DNA from: Luteimonas saliphila
Lineage (GTDB): Bacteria > Pseudomonadota > Gammaproteobacteria > Xanthomonadales > Xanthomonadaceae
Direction of reading: 5' to 3'
Assembly (NCBI RefSeq): GCF_016774335.1
Contig: NZ_JAETWA010000036.1
Coordinates: forward strand, 50,762 to 114,761
Length of the DNA stretch: 64,000 nucleotides
The notes under the pieces are model-generated. The model was not told where the DNA came from. It did no database searches and saw only the letters and a list, made by a program, of their open reading frames with translations. Of this stretch, positions 15,937 to 25,378 are shown one piece after another. The position numbers and the translations under genes were made by a program. The first letter of the stretch is position 1; each line of letters begins with the position of its first letter.

Positions 15937-17490
15937 ATGCTCAAGACCACCCTGCGCACGCTGGCGCTGACCTCCGCCCTGCTCGCCGGCCTGGCGGCCG
16001 CACAGGACACGACCACGGCCACCGCGACCCTGCGTGCCGACCAGCCCGGCGAGACCGTCAGCCGCTACATCTTCGGCCAGTTCGCCGAGCACCTGGGCTA
16101 CGGCATCTATGGCGGCATCTGGGTGGGCGAAGACTCGAAGATCCCCAACACCCGCGGCTACCGCAACGACGTGGTCGCGGCGCTGAAGGCGCTCGACGTG
16201 CCGGTGGTGCGCTGGCCCGGCGGCTGCTTCGCCGACGAGTACTACTGGCGAGACGGCGTCGGCCCGCGCGGCGAGCGCCGGGTCAAGGTCAACACCCACT
16301 GGGGCGGCGTGATCGAACCCAACAGCTTCGGCACCCACGAGTTCATGGACTTCACCGAGCTGCTGGGCACCGACGCCTACGTCTCGGGCAACACCGGCAG
16401 CGGCTCTCCGCGCGAGATGGCCGAGTGGGTCGAATACATGACCTTCCCGAAGGACTCCTCGCTGGCCGAGGAACGCCGGCGCAACGGCCGCGACCAGCCC
16501 TGGGCGGTGCCCTTCTTCGGCATCGGCAACGAGATGTGGGGTTGCGGCGGCAACATGACCGCCGAGCATGCCGCCAACGTGCACCGCCAGTACCAGACCT
16601 TCGTCAAGGTGCCCGCCGGGCAGAAGGTCACCAAGGTGGCCGCCGGCGCCAACGTCGACGACTACCACTGGACCGAGACGATGATGCGTATCGCCGGCAA
16701 GCACATGGACGCGCTGTCGCTGCACTACTACACCCTACTCGGGGGCTGGCCGCCGCGCGCGCACTCGTTCGAGTTCGACGAGGCCGCCTGGATCGGCACG
16801 CTCAAGGCCGCGCTGCGCATGGACGAGCTGATCACGAAGCACTCGGCGATCATGGACAGGCACGACCCGGAGAAGAAGGTCGCGCTCTACGTCGACGAAT
16901 GGGGCACCTGGTACAAGGGCGTCGAGGGCGTGAACCCCGGCTTCCTGCACCAGCAGAACACCCTGCGCGACGCCCTGGTCACCTCGCTGCACTTCGACAT
17001 CTTCAGCCGGCATGCCGAGCGGGTGAAGATGGCCAACATCGCGCAGATGGTGAACGTGCTGCAGGCGATGATCCTCACCAAGGATGCGCAGATGCTGCTC
17101 ACGCCCACCTACCACGTGTTCGAGATGTACAAGCCCTGGCAGGACGCGACCCACCTGCCCTTCGAACTGGAGACGCCCGAATACCGCCACGGCGACATCG
17201 CGGTGCCGGCCGTGCACGGCTCGGCGGTACGCGGCAAGGACGGGCATGTCTACGTGGCGCTGACCAATCTCGATCCGGACAAGGCGGCCAACGTGTCGGC
17301 ATCGATCAGCGGCCTGCAGGCGACGAACGTGTCCGGGCGCGTGCTGACGGGCGGGGCGATCACCTCGCACAACACCTTCGACCAGCCCGAGACGGTGAAG
17401 CCGGCGGCGTTCGACGGCGCGCGCCTGGCGGGCGGCACGCTGACGGTGGAGTTGCCGGCGAAGTCGGTGGTGGTGCTGGCGCTGCAGTAG
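15937..17490 (+). CDS. GH51 alpha-L-arabinofuranosidase, exported
   Basis: Retaining exo-enzyme removing terminal alpha-L-arabinofuranosyl residues from arabinan, arabinoxylan or their oligosaccharides. The 517 residues begin with a signal peptide (cleavage near LAAAQ, residues 21-23), so it acts in the periplasm or outside, whereas many GH51 enzymes are cytosolic. The acid/base is Glu199 in GIGNEMWGCGG and the nucleophile Glu321 in YVDEWGTWY. The N-terminal FGQFAEHLGYGIYGGIWVG is typical. A C-terminal beta domain ends in PAKSVVVLALQ. It sits between the receptor gene and a GH43 gene, probably one operon. Confidence 0.95.
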   Translation: MLKTTLRTLALTSALLAGLAAAQDTTTATATLRADQPGETVSRYIFGQFAEHLGYGIYGGIWVGEDSKIPNTRGYRNDVVAALKALDVPVVRWPGGCFADEYYWRDGVGPRGERRVKVNTHWGGVIEPNSFGTHEFMDFTELLGTDAYVSGNTGSGSPREMAEWVEYMTFPKDSSLAEERRRNGRDQPWAVPFFGIGNEMWGCGGNMTAEHAANVHRQYQTFVKVPAGQKVTKVAAGANVDDYHWTETMMRIAGKHMDALSLHYYTLLGGWPPRAHSFEFDEAAWIGTLKAALRMDELITKHSAIMDRHDPEKKVALYVDEWGTWYKGVEGVNPGFLHQQNTLRDALVTSLHFDIFSRHAERVKMANIAQMVNVLQAMILTKDAQMLLTPTYHVFEMYKPWQDATHLPFELETPEYRHGDIAVPAVHGSAVRGKDGHVYVALTNLDPDKAANVSASISGLQATNVSGRVLTGGAITSHNTFDQPETVKPAAFDGARLAGGTLTVELPAKSVVVLALQ

Positions 17491-17512
17491 CGACCGCCGT
17501 TCCCGGCGGTCG
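17491..17512 (+). terminator. Perfect hairpin directly after the GH51 stop
   Basis: CGACCGCC (17491-17498) pairs with GGCGGTCG (17505-17512) around GTTCCC. There is no following T-run, so this is more likely an mRNA-stabilising or attenuating stem than a full terminator. Confidence 0.4.
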
Positions 17513-17545
17513 TCCAGGCAAGACCGTCCAACCCGGGAGGAATCG

Positions 17546-19981
17546 ATGAAGCGTTCGTTGATCGCGGCCGTGCTGCTGTGCCTGGCCGCCGCAGCGCCGG
17601 CGCCTGCCGCCGATCCTGGCCAGGGCCCGACTCGGCCGACGCCACCGACGACGACGGACGACAGCTTCCACACTCGCGCGAACGCCGCGTGGCTGGGCCC
17701 GCGCATGCGCCGGCCCGCCGCCGGCAGCCAGGTGCCGCCCTACTTCGAGGACGTCTCGGTCCACGATCCGGCGATCGTCGAAGCCGACGGCCGCTACTAC
17801 ATCTTCGGCTCGCACCTGTCCGCCGCCCGCAGCGACGACCTGCTGCGCTGGGAATCGATCGCCGATGGCGTGACGCCGCAGAACCCGCTGTTCGACAACG
17901 TGCTGGTCGACCTGCAGGAAACACTGGCCTGGGCGGAGAGCGACACGCTGTGGGCGCCGGACGTGATCCGCCTGGGCGACGGCCGCTGGTACATGTACTA
18001 CAACGCCTGCCGCGGCGATTCCCCGCGATCCGCCCTGGGCCTGGCCGTGGCCGATCGTCCCGAAGGCCCGTACCGCGACCTGGGCATCCTGCTGCGCTCG
18101 GGCATGTGGGGCCTGCCCAGCGAGGACGGCACGATCTACGACGCGCGGGTCCATCCCAACACCGTCGACCCCGACGTGTTCTTCGATGCGCAGGGCAACC
18201 TGTGGATGGTGTACGGCTCGTACTCGGGCGGGATCTTCATCCTGAAGCTTGACCCGGCTACAGGACGTCAGCTGCCTGGACAGGGCTACGGCAAGCGGCT
18301 GACGGGGGGCAACCACGCGCGGATCGAGGGCGCGACCATCGTCCACGACCCGCGTACGCGCTGGTACTACCTGTTCACCTCGTTCAGCGGCCTCGCCGCC
18401 GACGGCGGCTACAACGTGCGGGTGGCGCGTTCGCGCGCGCCCGACGGCCCCTACCTCGACGGCAACGGCACCGACATGGCGACGGTCATGGCGGACCCGT
18501 CGTTGCCGCTGTTCGACGATGCCAGCATCGCGCCGCACGGCAACAAGCTGATCGGCAACTTCCGCTTCGACCGCAAGCTCGGCGAACCCGGCGACGGCGA
18601 CGGCCGTGGCTACGTCTCGCCCGGGCACAACAGCGTACATCGCGATCCGGCGACGGGACGCTGGTTCCTGGTCTTCCATACCCGCTTCCCCGGGCGCGGC
18701 GAAGCCCACCAGGTGCGCACGCACGAGATGTCCATCAACGCCGATGGCTGGCCGGTGGTCGCACCGCATCGTCACGGCGGCAAGCCGCCCCGCCGGATGC
18801 TGCGACCGGAGGTCGCGGGCGACTGGAAGCTGGTCGCGCACGACAAGCCGATCAGCGCCTCGGTTCCCGCCTCGCGCGACCTGACCCTGGGCGCCGACGG
18901 ACGCATCAGCGGCGCCCTCGATGGCCGTTGGCATCTGTCGAACCACGCCCTCACGCTGGCACTCGACGATGGACGCCGTGCGAGCGGCGTGCTGTCGTGG
19001 CAGTGGAACGAGACCGCGCAGGACGAGGTGCCCACGTTCAGCGCCACCGGGCCGGACGGCATCGCGCTCTGGGGCAGCCGCCTGCCGCAGCGCACGACGC
19101 AGCAGGCACTGCAGGACATCCTGGCCGACGTGACGCTCCCGCAGAGCACCGGCGTCGACCTGGCCCTGCCGACGCACGCCATGCGCGGCGCCACGCTGTC
19201 GTGGCACTCCGACGATCCGCAGTGGATCGACCACGGCGGCGGCGTCACCCGCCCGACCAGCAGCCAGGGCGATCGCACGGTGCGGCTGGCGGCCACTGCG
19301 CACCTGCGCGGCCAACGCGCCACGCGCACGTTCGCAGTGACGGTCAAGGCGCAGCGCAGCGATGGTCTGGTGGCGCGCTACCGCTTCGACGGCGACCTCG
19401 CGGACGCCAGCGGGCAGCGCCCTGCCGGCAGCGTGGCCGGCGCGCTGATCGACATGGTCGGCGGCAGCATCGCCTTCCCCGCCGGCGTCAGCGGCCAGGC
19501 CGCGCGTTTCGATGGCGCCAGCGGCGTGCGGCTGGCGCCGGGCCTGATCCAGGGCCACCGCTACAGCGTCGCGTTCTGGCTCAATCCGGAGGCGTTGTCC
19601 GTCTTCACCCCGACCTTCTTCGGCGCGCGCGATCCGGACCACTGGATCAGCTTCCTGCCGATGGGACACGCGGGCGTGGGCGGCCACAGCATGCTGTGGT
19701 CCGGCACCGCCTGGTACGACGCAGGCCTGGGCGTGACCACACCGATCGGCGAATGGAGCCACATCGCCTTCACCGTCGATGCCGGCGAGCTGCGCGTGTA
19801 CGTCGATGGCCAGCTGCGATACGCCGGGGGCGGATTCCCGGATGTCTTCACCGGCAGCGACGGCGTCTTCAGCCTCGGCAGCAACTGGTGGGACATTCCC
19901 TACCGCGGCCTGATCGACGAGTTGCACGTGTACGAGACCGTGCTCGACGCGAGGCAGGTGCAGGCGCTGGCGCAGCCCTGA
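17546..19981 (+). CDS. Secreted GH43 endo-arabinanase-like enzyme with C-terminal LamG domain
   Basis: Likely cleaves the alpha-1,5-arabinan backbone outside the cytoplasm. A signal peptide covers residues 1-22. The GH43 propeller runs about 65-430, with the base Asp74 in SVHDPAIVEADGRYY, the motif LWAPDVIRLGDGRWYMYY, VDPDVFFD with the pKa-modulating Asp, and Glu in ARIEGATI as probable acid. A stretch of about 430-600 resembles the lipocalin-like and Ig-like inserts of large arabinanases. A LamG/concanavalin-type domain follows from about 608 to the end, with FDGASGVRL and DELHVYETVL. At 811 residues it is a multidomain member, suited to binding insoluble polysaccharide. It lies 55 bases after the GH51 gene. 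Confidence 0.88.
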   Translation: MKRSLIAAVLLCLAAAAPAPAADPGQGPTRPTPPTTTDDSFHTRANAAWLGPRMRRPAAGSQVPPYFEDVSVHDPAIVEADGRYYIFGSHLSAARSDDLLRWESIADGVTPQNPLFDNVLVDLQETLAWAESDTLWAPDVIRLGDGRWYMYYNACRGDSPRSALGLAVADRPEGPYRDLGILLRSGMWGLPSEDGTIYDARVHPNTVDPDVFFDAQGNLWMVYGSYSGGIFILKLDPATGRQLPGQGYGKRLTGGNHARIEGATIVHDPRTRWYYLFTSFSGLAADGGYNVRVARSRAPDGPYLDGNGTDMATVMADPSLPLFDDASIAPHGNKLIGNFRFDRKLGEPGDGDGRGYVSPGHNSVHRDPATGRWFLVFHTRFPGRGEAHQVRTHEMSINADGWPVVAPHRHGGKPPRRMLRPEVAGDWKLVAHDKPISASVPASRDLTLGADGRISGALDGRWHLSNHALTLALDDGRRASGVLSWQWNETAQDEVPTFSATGPDGIALWGSRLPQRTTQQALQDILADVTLPQSTGVDLALPTHAMRGATLSWHSDDPQWIDHGGGVTRPTSSQGDRTVRLAATAHLRGQRATRTFAVTVKAQRSDGLVARYRFDGDLADASGQRPAGSVAGALIDMVGGSIAFPAGVSGQAARFDGASGVRLAPGLIQGHRYSVAFWLNPEALSVFTPTFFGARDPDHWISFLPMGHAGVGGHSMLWSGTAWYDAGLGVTTPIGEWSHIAFTVDAGELRVYVDGQLRYAGGGFPDVFTGSDGVFSLGSNWWDIPYRGLIDELHVYETVLDARQVQALAQP

Positions 19982-20243
19982 GGCGCAGCGTCGCCCGCGA
20001 AGGAAAACCGCCGTCGCCGCAGGTTCGTGGCGATGGCGCGTGGTGACGGAACAGGTCGACATCACGAAATTCAGTGCGGCCCCCGGGTTCATGCGATGGC
20101 GCGTGCCATCTCCGGCTGTCACGGACAAGCGAACCTGAGCCCGTTCCTCTCGACGCACGACAAGCCGTTCAAGCCGGGGCGGTGCGCCAGGCAAGCCGGT
20201 TCGGCGATACTGCTTCCCGCAGCCAGGGAGGCACCGGGAACGG

Positions 20244-21401
20244 ATGAAGACGCTGGTACTGGGCGGCTACGGAAACTTCGGCGCCCGCATCTGTCGTGCG
20301 CTGGCGGGCGACGCCAGCATCGACCTGCAGGTCGCGGGACGCGATGCCGGGCAGGCCCGGCGGTTCGCGGACACCCTGGGCGGGCGGGCCGGCGCCGTCG
20401 CGATCGACTGCAATGCCCCCGACTTCGGCCAGGCCCTGGCCGCACTGCACGTCGACCTGGTGATCCACACCGCCGGCCCGTTCCAGGCGCAGTCGTATGC
20501 GGTGGCAATTGCGGCCGCGCGCGCCGGCGCGCACTACATCGACCTGGCTGACGGCCGCCGCTTCGTCTGCGATTTTCCACGGGCGCTGCAGGACGCATTC
20601 CAGCAGGCTGGAAGAACGGCCATCAGCGGCGCGAGCACGGTGCCGGCGCTGTCCTCGGCCGTCGTCGACCACCTGGCCGCCCGCTGGCGCGCCCTGCATG
20701 CGATCGACACCTGCATCGCGCCTGCGCAGACCGCACCGCGCGGCAAGGCGACGCTGGCAGCGGTGCTGAGCTACTGCGGCAAGCCCGTGCGGGTCTGGCG
20801 AGGCGGACAGTGGACGCAGGCGCCGGGCTGGGCCGCGCCCGAACGCATCGAGTTCAAGCGCCTGCGCCCCCGCATCGGCGCGCTGTGCGACATCCCCGAC
20901 CTCGAACTGTTCCCGGCGCGCTATGGCGTGCGCGACCGGGTGATGTTCCGCGCCGCGCTCGAGGTGGCCGCCACGCAGCGCGCCTTCGCCGTGCTGGCGG
21001 CGCTGCGCGGCATGGGCCTGCTGAAACGGCCGGAACGCCTGGCCGGATTCCTGGACCGCATCAGTGGCGTGTTCGATCCGCTGGGCACGCCGCTGGGCGG
21101 CATGGTCGTGCGCATCGAAGGGCTGGACCCTGCCGGACGCCCCGCACGGCGCGCCTGGCACATCGCAGCCGACAACGACGATGGCCCCGAAATCCCCTGC
21201 ATGCCCGCGATACTGCTGGCGCGAAAGCTTGCCGCCGGCGATGCCATGGCGACGGGCGCGTTCACGGCCGCCAGCCTGCTGTCGCTGGACGAGTTCGAAC
21301 CCGAATTCGCCAGGTGGGGAATGGTCACCGACATCGTCGACGAAGCCCCCGACGCCTCACGGGAGCACCCGGCAGCAAACACAACCGTGGCCTTGCGATG
21401 A
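20244..21401 (+). CDS. Saccharopine dehydrogenase-like NAD(P)-binding protein
   Basis: A 385-residue protein with an N-terminal Rossmann fold (VLGGYGNFGARICRALAG, residues 4-21) and an overall resemblance to the saccharopine dehydrogenase NADP-binding family. True substrate is unknown; lysine metabolism is unlikely from context. The start ATG is preceded by GGGAGG at a longer spacing and GGGAA close by. It overlaps the next gene by 4 bases (ATGA), which in turn overlaps DUF2269, giving a tightly coupled trio. The following two products are membrane proteins, so the enzyme may act on a membrane-associated compound. The 262 bases before it hold nothing recognisable. Confidence 0.75.
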   Translation: MKTLVLGGYGNFGARICRALAGDASIDLQVAGRDAGQARRFADTLGGRAGAVAIDCNAPDFGQALAALHVDLVIHTAGPFQAQSYAVAIAAARAGAHYIDLADGRRFVCDFPRALQDAFQQAGRTAISGASTVPALSSAVVDHLAARWRALHAIDTCIAPAQTAPRGKATLAAVLSYCGKPVRVWRGGQWTQAPGWAAPERIEFKRLRPRIGALCDIPDLELFPARYGVRDRVMFRAALEVAATQRAFAVLAALRGMGLLKRPERLAGFLDRISGVFDPLGTPLGGMVVRIEGLDPAGRPARRAWHIAADNDDGPEIPCMPAILLARKLAAGDAMATGAFTAASLLSLDEFEPEFARWGMVTDIVDEAPDASREHPAANTTVALR

Positions 21402-21763
21402 GCCCCCGCGACGAAAAGCTGCTGCGCATGGGCGTGGTGTTCGTGTGGCTGGCGACGGCGGCCGCCAGCCTGTGGGAGTTCAACGGCCAGAGCATGGCGC
21501 TCCTGGCGAACGCGGGCATCACCGACCCTCGCCTCGCCACCGTCCTGATCGCCGTGGGCGCGGGCGCCGACTTCCTGGTCGGGATCGCGATGGCGCTGTG
21601 GCCGTCGCGACGCGTCTATCTGACCGCGCTGGCGCTCATGCTGGCGATGACCGTGGTGGCCAGCGTGCTCGATCCCTCGCTGTGGCTGCATCCGCTGGGG
21701 CCGCTGACGAAGAACGTTCCCATTGCCGCGGCGCTCTGGATCCTGATCAGGCAAGCGAAATGA
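21398..21763 (+). CDS. DoxX-like small membrane protein
   Basis: A 121-residue protein with four predicted membrane helices: about 10-30, 45-65, 70-90 and 100-118. It resembles the DoxX-like families of small integral membrane proteins, whose function is mostly unknown. It begins MSPRDEKLLRMG and is flanked on both sides by 4-base ATGA overlaps. The tight coupling to the saccharopine-dehydrogenase-like and DUF2269 genes suggests a shared membrane-associated process. The specific DoxX subfamily cannot be told by eye. Confidence 0.65.
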   Translation: MSPRDEKLLRMGVVFVWLATAAASLWEFNGQSMALLANAGITDPRLATVLIAVGAGADFLVGIAMALWPSRRVYLTALALMLAMTVVASVLDPSLWLHPLGPLTKNVPIAAALWILIRQAK

Positions 21764-22236
21764 CGGCCTACCTGGTGATGAAGTGGATCCACGTGCTGTC
21801 CAGCGTCGTCCTGGTCGGCACCGGCTTCGGCACCGCGTTCTACATGTTCTTCGCCAACCGCAGCGGCAGCCTGGAGGCGCAGGCGGTGGTGTCGCGGCTC
21901 GTGGTCCGCGCCGACTGGTGGTTCACCGCACCGGCGGTCGTGGTGCAGCCCGCCAGCGGCCTGTACCTGATGCACCTGGCAGGCTGGCCGCTCGCCACGC
22001 CGTGGCTGGCGCTGTCGATCGGACTGTTCGTGGTCACCGGCGCGCTGTGGCTGCCCGTGGTGTGGCTGCAGCTGCGCATGACGGCGCTGGCCTCCGCGGC
22101 GCGGGAAGGCTCAGGCGAGCTGCCCGCCAGCTACTGGCGCTATGCGCGCTGGTGGGAAGCACTGGGCTACCCGGCCTTCGTCGCGATGCTGGCGGTGTTC
22201 TATCTCATGGTGGCGAAACCGGTGCTGTGGGGTTAG
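21760..22236 (+). CDS. DUF2269 family integral membrane protein
   Basis: A 158-residue membrane protein starting MTAYLVMKWIHVLSSVVLVG, with a conserved His-containing first helix and GTGFGTAFYMF. Further helices lie near 50-70, 80-105 and 135-155. These features match DUF2269, a family of unknown role often found with oxidoreductases. It is the last gene of the three-gene coupled unit (ATGA overlap upstream). A short TGTCATTCCGAG fragment directly after its stop (22239-22252) looks like a piece of the dispersed TGTCATT repeat. Confidence 0.75.
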   Translation: MTAYLVMKWIHVLSSVVLVGTGFGTAFYMFFANRSGSLEAQAVVSRLVVRADWWFTAPAVVVQPASGLYLMHLAGWPLATPWLALSIGLFVVTGALWLPVVWLQLRMTALASAAREGSGELPASYWRYARWWEALGYPAFVAMLAVFYLMVAKPVLWG

Positions 22237-22382
22237 GTGGTGTCATTCCGAGTTTCGGCGAGTGGTGACCGGATAGGAGAATGGCGCAAACGACCTATTC
22301 CGTTGAACAAATCGCTGGACAGCACCACCTGGCAGGTACTCGACGGAGGTGGGGAATCGACCCTTTTGCCCGGACGGTCCAG

Positions 22383-23645
22383 TCAAGCGACCACTACCTG
22401 CGATACCCAGCCCCAGAGGGCGGCGCCTGCAATCACTGCAGGAATCAACAGTCGTCGATTCGACGCGAACAGTAGAGCCAGCAAGATGCCGAACAGCACC
22501 ATCGCCTCCGGGCTGGTCAGGCTCACGCTCATGAGTGCCAGAGTCGTTCCGGCAATCAAACCCACCACGCCTGCAGTGACGCCTTCGAGAAACTGGCGGA
22601 TGCGGGGCTGGTGAACCAACCGTTCCAACGGGTCATGCGCCAGGAGGGTGAACGCGAATGCCGGCAGGAAGATCCCCACCGTCATTACCACTGCGCCCCA
22701 CGGCCCGCCGCCGAGATAGCCAACGAAAGTAGAAAATATGATCAGGGGTGCCGGTAGCAGACCTGAGAGCGCGATACCGTCGAGGAACTGAGGGTTGGTC
22801 ATCCAAGCGCCCTGGGTCACTGCATCGCGTTGGAGGAAAGGGATGACCGTGTAAGCGCCGCCGAACGTCAGCATGCCTGCCTTCAGTCCCGCCCAGAACA
22901 GCAGCAGCAACGACACTGTGCCGGGCGTTGTCGCCCCACCCTCGGAACCATCAACACTGAGGGCGTCCAAGCCCGCCAGTCCGCCGTTCCGCAACGAAAG
23001 AGCAACGACACCGACGGCGGCCAGGCCAATCACGCCGATTGCCACCGTGTAGAAGCCGCGCCGCGCGACCACGTATACCAACCCGCCGAGGGCCAGGATA
23101 AGTACGAAGTGAACGCCTGCGACCTGGGCACAGGCCCCCAAAACGGCGATCGCCCAGAGCCAGCGATTGGTGACAACGTGTCCGCCGATGCGGAAAACCG
23201 CCCGGACAATCAAGGCGGCTACAGCCACCTGCACGGCAGCGAAGATCGCTGCGACATTGTCCGTCTCCAGCCCGTAGCGCACGTAAGCCCACGACAGCGC
23301 AAACATCAGCAGGAAACCAGGCAGCATGAAACCAAGCCCGGCCAAGATGCCACCCCAGCGCCCGCGCGCGCGCATTCCGAAATAGACGCACAACTCGTGG
23401 GCTTCCGGGCCAGGCAACACTTGATACAACGCCAGCACACGGTTGAACTGATCGCTGCTGATCCAGCGCTCCTCGTCCACCAATTCCTGCCGAATCATGG
23501 CAATCTGCGCGACAGGGCCGCCCCAGGCAAGCGCGCCGAAACGGAGAAATCGAAGGAAAAGCCGCACCCATGACTCGCGGGGGACGCGGTACTGCGATGG
23601 GTCCCCGGCTTCAGCGGATTGCGCAGATGCGTTGTTCACGTCCAT
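22383..23645 (-). CDS. Chromate efflux transporter ChrA
   Basis: Inner-membrane chromate/sulfate-antiport-type efflux protein of the long CHR family, 420 residues from the ATG at 23645 (in-frame sequence to 23807 looks non-native). Two homologous CHR halves are visible: FGALAWGGPVAQIAMIRQEL with YQVLPGPEAHELCVYFG in the first (about 30-110), and LTFGGAYTVIPFLQRD with ALSGLLPAPLIIFSTFVGYL in the second (about 250-340). Base composition is visibly less G+C-rich than the flanking genes. Together with the broken transposase fragment upstream this suggests horizontal acquisition. No chrB-like regulator is present. Confidence 0.92.
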   Translation of the reverse strand: MDVNNASAQSAEAGDPSQYRVPRESWVRLFLRFLRFGALAWGGPVAQIAMIRQELVDEERWISSDQFNRVLALYQVLPGPEAHELCVYFGMRARGRWGGILAGLGFMLPGFLLMFALSWAYVRYGLETDNVAAIFAAVQVAVAALIVRAVFRIGGHVVTNRWLWAIAVLGACAQVAGVHFVLILALGGLVYVVARRGFYTVAIGVIGLAAVGVVALSLRNGGLAGLDALSVDGSEGGATTPGTVSLLLLFWAGLKAGMLTFGGAYTVIPFLQRDAVTQGAWMTNPQFLDGIALSGLLPAPLIIFSTFVGYLGGGPWGAVVMTVGIFLPAFAFTLLAHDPLERLVHQPRIRQFLEGVTAGVVGLIAGTTLALMSVSLTSPEAMVLFGILLALLFASNRRLLIPAVIAGAALWGWVSQVVVA

Positions 23646-23897
23646 CGATTTCGCCAAGGCAGGTCCAACTACTAGCGAGCAATCTGCTGCGACGGCGACA
23701 ATACGCCCTGCACCAACGCGGTTCCGCAGGTGCCGCCAAGTACGGCGGAGGCTCATCATAGTCCGGAAGCGACGGTCGGAATGCACCGTGTAGTTTTGGG
23801 GAGGCAACTGGCCGGGGACTGGGCCACTTGGCTGTCGCGGTAACCGGGTTCAAAGCTGATCCACTGACCACCCATCGGTCCAGCGGAGACCGCAGCG

Positions 23898-24187
23898 ATG
23901 ATGGCGCGTCAGGAATCCGGGCAAGCGCCCCTGTTCTACGCCTTCAAACTTGAGAACCACGTCCCTGCGTACCACCTGCTCCGCTGCATGGACCAGTTCC
24001 CGGGCTTGGGCGAACTGCGCCAACACCTGGCCCCCGCACTACAGCCACACCGGCCCGCCACTCGATTGATCCGGCCCTTCTCGTCCCGATGTGGATCGTC
24101 GGCTACTGCTTCGGTATCCATTCGGAGCGCCGGCCGTACGAACAGGTCCACATGGCGTACCGCTGGTTCTGTCGACTTGAGGCTTGA
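23898..24187 (+). pseudogene. IS1182-type transposase N-terminal remnant with frameshift
   Basis: The first part encodes an IS1182-like transposase start (ARQESGQAPLFYAF, then MDQFPGLGELRQHLAP). The match then continues in another frame as IDPALLVPMWIVGYCFGI and EQVHMAYRWFCRL up to a stop at 24187. At least one indel near 24050 breaks the frame, and the catalytic C-terminal part is missing. The following 24188-24295 shows no further transposase that I can trace. The lower-G+C stretch 23646-23897 upstream may include the original IS left end, but I could not define its terminus. Its neighbour is chrA. Confidence 0.8.
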
Positions 24188-24295
24188 ATCGAAAATGCTG
24201 GGCTGGATAGTGGATGACGAGAACACGACGCACCGGAAGATCGCCCGGCAGGTGACTGACCGCGCACCAACCGACTTGCGAGCCGCCCAGCGCCC

Positions 24296-25378
24296 TTAGC
24301 GCTGCAGTGCGCCCGCGTCCACCACCGGCCAACCTTCCCCGTCCCACCCCATCGGCAGCACCTTGAGCTTGGGCAGGCCGCCGTCCTGCACGTCGTAGGC
24401 GTGGAAGACCAGGTAATCGCTGCCGTCGAACGTATAGGCGCTGTTGTGGCCGGGGCCGGGCCAGCGGGCGGTACCGCGCAGCACTTCGGTGGCGGCGCCC
24501 TGGTCCATGCGCTTTCCGTCGCGGTCGCGGTAGGGGCCGGTGAGCGTGCGCGAACGGCCGACCATGATGCGGTAGTCGCTCTTGGCGCCGCGGCAGCAGT
24601 GATCCCAGGAGACGAACAGGTAGTACCAGCCGTCCTTCTTGAACACGAACGGCGCTTCGATCGCACCGGGCTCGGGTTCGGCATCGTCGGTGAGGATCGA
24701 GCGCGCACGCTTGGCCAGGGTGTGCCATTCCTGCGGCTCGGCCAAGCCGAGGCGGTCTTCGCGCAGCTTCACCAGCTTGAGCCCGCCCCAGAACGAGCCG
24801 AAGGCCAGCCAGGGCGTGCCGTCTTCGTCCTCGACGAGGTTGCCGTCGATGGCGTTCCACATGTCGCGATGCGGCACCGAGCGCAGCACGATGCCGTGGT
24901 CCACCCACTCGAACGCCGGATCGGCCGGATCGAGCGTGGTGTTGGTGGCCACGCCGATGGCCGAGGTGTTCTTGCCGCCGCTGGAGATCGAGTAGTAGAG
25001 ATGGTACGTGCCGTCCTGGTGCGAGATGTCCGGCGCCCAGACGTGGCCGTTGAACGTCGGCACGATGTCGTAGGCCCAGGCCGGGATCTGCGCGAACACC
25101 TGCGGTTCGGCCTTCCAGGTCTCGAGGTTCTTCGAGCTGTAGACGGTGATGCCCGGGCCGGTGACGAACAGGTACCAGGTATCGCCCTGGCGGATCATCG
25201 TGGGGTCGTGCGCCAGCACGTCGGCCCAGTAACCTTCGCGCGGCGCGGCCACCGGCGGGCTTTCCATCATGTCGTCGTTGTTGGGTCGGGCCTCCTGCGC
25301 GGCGGCCGGCAGCGCCAGCAGGCGCGCCAGCGCCAGCAGGCCCGCCAGCGCCAGGGCGACGATGCGGCGCGCGCTCAT
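24296..25378 (-). CDS. Secreted GH43 arabinan endo-1,5-alpha-L-arabinosidase
   Basis: Probable endo-arabinanase of 360 residues, with a signal peptide (1-28, PAAAQEA). The GH43 propeller fills the rest: base Asp58 in VLAHDPTMIRQG, WAPDISHQDGTYHLYYS, the modulating Asp in NAIDGNLVEDEDG, and Glu in AIEAPFVFKKDGWYYLF as likely acid. This domain layout and length are those of classic single-domain arabinanases. Its start overlaps the stop of the cytosolic GH43 by 4 bases (ATGA), so the two are translated together, downstream of the GPH symporter gene. It should supply arabino-oligosaccharides for uptake. Confidence 0.9.
   Translation of the reverse strand: MSARRIVALALAGLLALARLLALPAAAQEARPNNDDMMESPPVAAPREGYWADVLAHDPTMIRQGDTWYLFVTGPGITVYSSKNLETWKAEPQVFAQIPAWAYDIVPTFNGHVWAPDISHQDGTYHLYYSISSGGKNTSAIGVATNTTLDPADPAFEWVDHGIVLRSVPHRDMWNAIDGNLVEDEDGTPWLAFGSFWGGLKLVKLREDRLGLAEPQEWHTLAKRARSILTDDAEPEPGAIEAPFVFKKDGWYYLFVSWDHCCRGAKSDYRIMVGRSRTLTGPYRDRDGKRMDQGAATEVLRGTARWPGPGHNSAYTFDGSDYLVFHAYDVQDGGLPKLKVLPMGWDGEGWPVVDAGALQR

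Noticed and set aside
20027..20551. 174-codon ORF before and over the saccharopine-dehydrogenase-like gene
   Set aside because: Second half is antisense-like low complexity in a different frame of a better supported gene; no ribosome site.
23898..24299. 133-codon ORF as an intact gene
   Set aside because: The transposase match changes frame within it and the C-terminal half is out-of-frame noise, so it is a remnant.
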